Positions 61,430-64,000 of a stretch of DNA of 64,000 nt are shown here, piece by piece. Source of the stretch: Micropterix aruncella (taxonomy: Eukaryota > Arthropoda > Insecta > Lepidoptera > Micropterigidae). A program made the translations under genes and the position numbers. The stretch is from the NCBI GenBank assembly GCA_944548615.1, contig OX155965.1:25534946-25598945 (forward strand), read 5' to 3'. A model generated the notes under the pieces. The model was not told the DNA's origin. It was given only the letters and a program-made list of their open reading frames with translations, and searched no databases. Numbering within the stretch: the first letter of the stretch is position 1; the number at the start of each line of letters is the position of its first letter.

Positions 61430-62184
61430 TCTACACTAATATTATAAAGAGGTAAAGTTTGTGAGGTTGTAGGAAGTAATCTCTCGATATACTGAAGCGA
61501 TTTTGAAAATTCTTTTGCCAATAAAAAGCCACGTTATTTGTGAGTGTCATAGGCTATATATTAATCCGAAAAATGAAAAGACTTTTTCGTGGTGTCGGAT
61601 TTGCAAAATAAGTCGGAGAAAAAACGGTCGAAAGAAAACGTTTCTAACTAACGCTGCCTTAACGATGAGAAATATATGATTAAGTTCTAGAGAAAAGTTG
61701 TAGAGATTGTGATAATACCTACAAAAAAGTCAGCGACAGCATATGTTTAACTTTTATATTTAAGTCACAAAAAGTAGTATTTTATATTAAAAAAATAATT
61801 TAAATCGTTAGGGTCATGTTTATTGGTCATATTATCAACAATTATGAATTCTTATCAAAATAAGTAAATTTATCGCCTCAAGTGTTTAAAACAAAATGCT
61901 TTTCCCTTTTACTGCATATAATTTCCCTTTTACTGCATAAATGGTTAAAGAGATAAGACACTCACAAATAAGACACTCACAAGAAGACACTCACAAATAA
62001 CGGTAATATAGACAAATTGGCATGCAAATACATACATAGGTACATATGCAGTAAAAATATAACCCTTCTTTTGGCAGTCAGGAAATAAATCATAGCACTC
62101 AGTACCTACTAACCGAACCACACTCATAATTTCATCACAAGTAAAAAGTTTTACCGCCCAACGAAGTGGGCACGGGTCAGCTAG
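61430..62184 (+). mobile_element. Non-autonomous Helitron, copy 3
   Basis: Starts TCTACACTAATATTATAAAG after an A (61429) and ends GGGTCAGCTAG at 62184 before a T. The hairpin GCCCA..TGGGC lies just inside the 3' end. It is the clearest of the three copies. It includes tandem CTCACAAATAAGACA-type repeats (61960-62000). Confidence 0.9.
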
Positions 62185-62231
62185 TAATAAATAAAGTCCG
62201 AAAATATAAGAAAATAGTACCTGCATATTTT

Positions 62232-62400
62232 TTGGGAAAATAATATTTTAATACCACGGAAAATACTACAAATATAGTAGGAATTGGCGCGAGAGGGCCT
62301 CGGGTGTGGGGTGGGGGGGAGGGGGGGGAGGGGTTGCCCTCCCAGGAGGTGGGAGGTTTATATAATTGCCGGGAAAGTCTTAGGGTGACACAACCGATTT
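62232..62400 (-). repeat. C-tract repeat family, reverse copy with G-rich tract
   Basis: GGAAAATACTACAAATATAG, a G-rich tract (62290-62355) and CGGGAAAGTCTTAGGGTGAC, the reverse complement of the family start. Confidence 0.7.
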
Positions 62401-62884
62401 TTTCACTTGTAATCTATCGGTTGATGACTCTTGACCTATAGTGCGACGTCACAGCGGCAACTCTCTATCAAAAGCGGTAGAAATTACGCGTTCTCTCTCT
62501 TGCACGAAGTGGAAATAGCGTCGTTCCGCGTGGGGCTCGAGAGGTCAATTTCGGGCAATCGTTATGAGTGTTTGTGTAATGCGGGAGCGCGGTCATTTCG
62601 GCCACCCTGCGCTGGACAATGACTGATAAGGGCCCGCTCAGACGACCGCTCTCGCCCCACCCGCCCCACTAGTGTCGAGTGGGTGGTGGGTTTAATGTCA
62701 CATGTAAGATGTATCAGCGCGGGTCGGCTTTCGGAAAGGCACTTATAGCAGGCTACTCAGGGATGAGTTTGCGCCAAATAATGGCCGCGCAAATCAACAT
62801 TTAGGTAATACGGAATGATCATATGAATCGCTCCATGCTTAAAAGGCGACTACGAGTCCAACGACGATTTACACGACTGCCCTA
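62401..62884. other. Unassigned sequence
   Basis: GC-richer than average. The frame at 62431-62622 is unrecognised. Confidence 0.45.
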
Positions 62885-63040
62885 AAAAAGGAGTGTAATG
62901 TGTTTGGGGTTCATCTATGTATGTTTTCCGTTTCTTTATTCCACCATAACTTCTAAACGCTTGAACCGGCTTAGAAAAGTGTGGTATTGTTAGAATCGTT
63001 ATGTCATCGCGAGTGTCATAGGGTACCTAAACTATCCAAA
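62885..63040 (-). repeat. Short interspersed unit (TTTAGAAGTTATGG family)
   Basis: Reverse copy of the unit at 30285 and 32625 and parallel to 41310-41445. Confidence 0.7.
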
Positions 63041-63059
63041 AATCAGGTAAGTAGTTGTC

Positions 63060-63580
63060 TAAATGTCAATCGATTGTGCACATCAGGTAAGTAGTTGCAG
63101 AGTGCCAATCGATTGTGCACAGTCGGGGGAGTCTGGAAGCAGTACTGTTTCCTATAGAGCGGGGGTGGTTGCGGACCTTACAGCGGCTGCTCTTGAAACG
63201 ACCATCGGCTACAAGATCCTGGATGAACAGCCGGGGAAAGGATGCTGTGGTCCGCGATAGATTAGGTATACACCGTTTCACCGCTTCGTAAGAGAAAGGA
63301 CCGCGCAAACGACCTCGAACTCGTAACCAATAGAGAGACCCGAGTAATCTGGTCGCAATTGGAAGTAAGAGCGTGAGTGTAAGCCCGCTAGGTAACATAC
63401 CTGGTTATCTCGCGGTTAAGGCGTTGGCCTCTTACGGGCATGTGGCGGAGCTTGACGGTGGACTGTTTTGTCCAAGTCTTCTGCGCTCATTTCGCGAGAG
63501 ATAGAACGACTAATCGTTAAAACCTGAGGTGACGGGTTCGCCCGTTGTAGTTGACAACGGGCGAACCCGTCACCTCAGGA
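63060..63580 (+). repeat. Family G repeat, longest copy, with terminal palindrome
   Basis: Runs from AGTCGGGGGAGTCTGGAAGC to CGTTGTAGTTGAC. It ends in a palindrome where CCTGAGGTGACGGGTTCGCC is mirrored by 63560-63580. The CGCGGTTAAGGCGTTGG part resembles a tRNA D-arm/A-box, and GACCTCGAACTCGTAACC (reverse) is a weak B-box look-alike. Confidence 0.65.
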
Positions 63581-63594
63581 CCTAACTCTATTTG

Positions 63595-63830
63595 TCAATA
63601 TGTCCAAATGTCAATAAATGAACATAAATATATCGTGTTTAGTGCCAAATGTAAGGTCTGATTGTGTACATCCTGGAAATATACATATATCTATATGGAT
63701 AAATACATAGACTACAAATATTTAATAAAAACCCGTAAGAATAATATTTATAAATACAATAGTTCACTTTCTGTAACGGCGGTCGTGTTTTTTGTAATCT
63801 TTTTAATATATTTACTTGTTTGATTCGAGA
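63595..63830 (-). repeat. Interspersed repeat (see 29590), uninterrupted copy
   Basis: Contains CTGTAACGGCGGTCGTG, the intact form of the site that received the MITE at 36366. Confidence 0.75.
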
Positions 63831-63918
63831 GAAAGGACCAAGTTATAAAAACTTTACCTATCCTATAAATTTACAAAGAATATAAAATAGAAGACTATCG
63901 CGGTTGTTTGACGTTATA

Positions 63919-64000
63919 ACTAGGATAGAAAACGAATTTACCGCGTGAAATTTGTAGCACTCGACGTTTCGGTGACGTTGCAGCCGCCGTTGTTTAGGGT
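63919..64000 (+). mobile_element. PLE family 2 terminus, cut by the window end
   Basis: TAGGATAGAAAACGAATTTA, CCGCGTGAAATTTGTAG and ACGTTTCGGTGACGTTGCAG match 2900-2980. The rest lies beyond the window. Confidence 0.8.

Overview
This window reads as transposon-rich, AT-rich DNA from an arthropod, most likely an insect and plausibly a moth or butterfly. It has no operons, bacterial-type genes or confidently recognised host protein genes. Recognisable coding sequence comes from eukaryotic mobile elements: a Penelope-like element (PLE), several non-LTR retrotransposon tails, mariner, pogo/Tigger, PIF/Harbinger and non-autonomous Helitrons. The lepidopteran guess rests on the general look of the repeats, especially the Helitron ends, and is inference.

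Layout. 1-8.2 kb: a Helitron copy (2106-2840), a fold-back PLE remnant (2890-3451), a deleted pogo/Tigger element (4498-5145) and an RTE-like LINE tail (5395-5832). 8.28-11.45 kb: long (TA)n tracts holding two palindromes. The second is a cluster of PLE 3' ends in which two inverted copies carry dense one-directional A-to-G changes. 11.45-18.3 kb and 19.47-26.19 kb: two nearly identical copies of a ~7-8 kb segment, the first ending exactly at a 200-base N gap, so an unmerged haplotype is as likely as a true duplication. 27.2-28.0 kb: a Harbinger element with TAA target duplications. 28.4-42.3 kb: nested LINE tails, MITEs and SINE-like composite repeats. 46-49 kb: LINE fragments, a second Helitron and another composite repeat. 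53.6-56.7 kb: the best coding feature, a PLE polymerase/GIY-YIG endonuclease frame inside (TA)n. 58-59.3 kb: a decayed but nearly full-length mariner. 59.3-64 kb: C-tract repeats, a third Helitron and the start of another PLE-type fold-back.

How the parts relate. The PLE at 53.7-56.5 kb belongs to the same family as the 3' ends at 9.5-11.4 kb, and all of them lie in (TA)n. The strongest observation is in the 9.5-11.4 kb cluster. Copy 10175-10526 differs from its unedited sister 11075-11400 at 24 positions by my hand alignment. Of these, 23 are A-to-G on the same strand, none follows a G, and they are confined to the part that could pair with the inverted copy at 10720-10949. That inverted copy is also A-to-G changed on the same strand. 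This is what ADAR-type A-to-I editing of a hairpin RNA would leave if the RNA were then reverse-transcribed into the genome.
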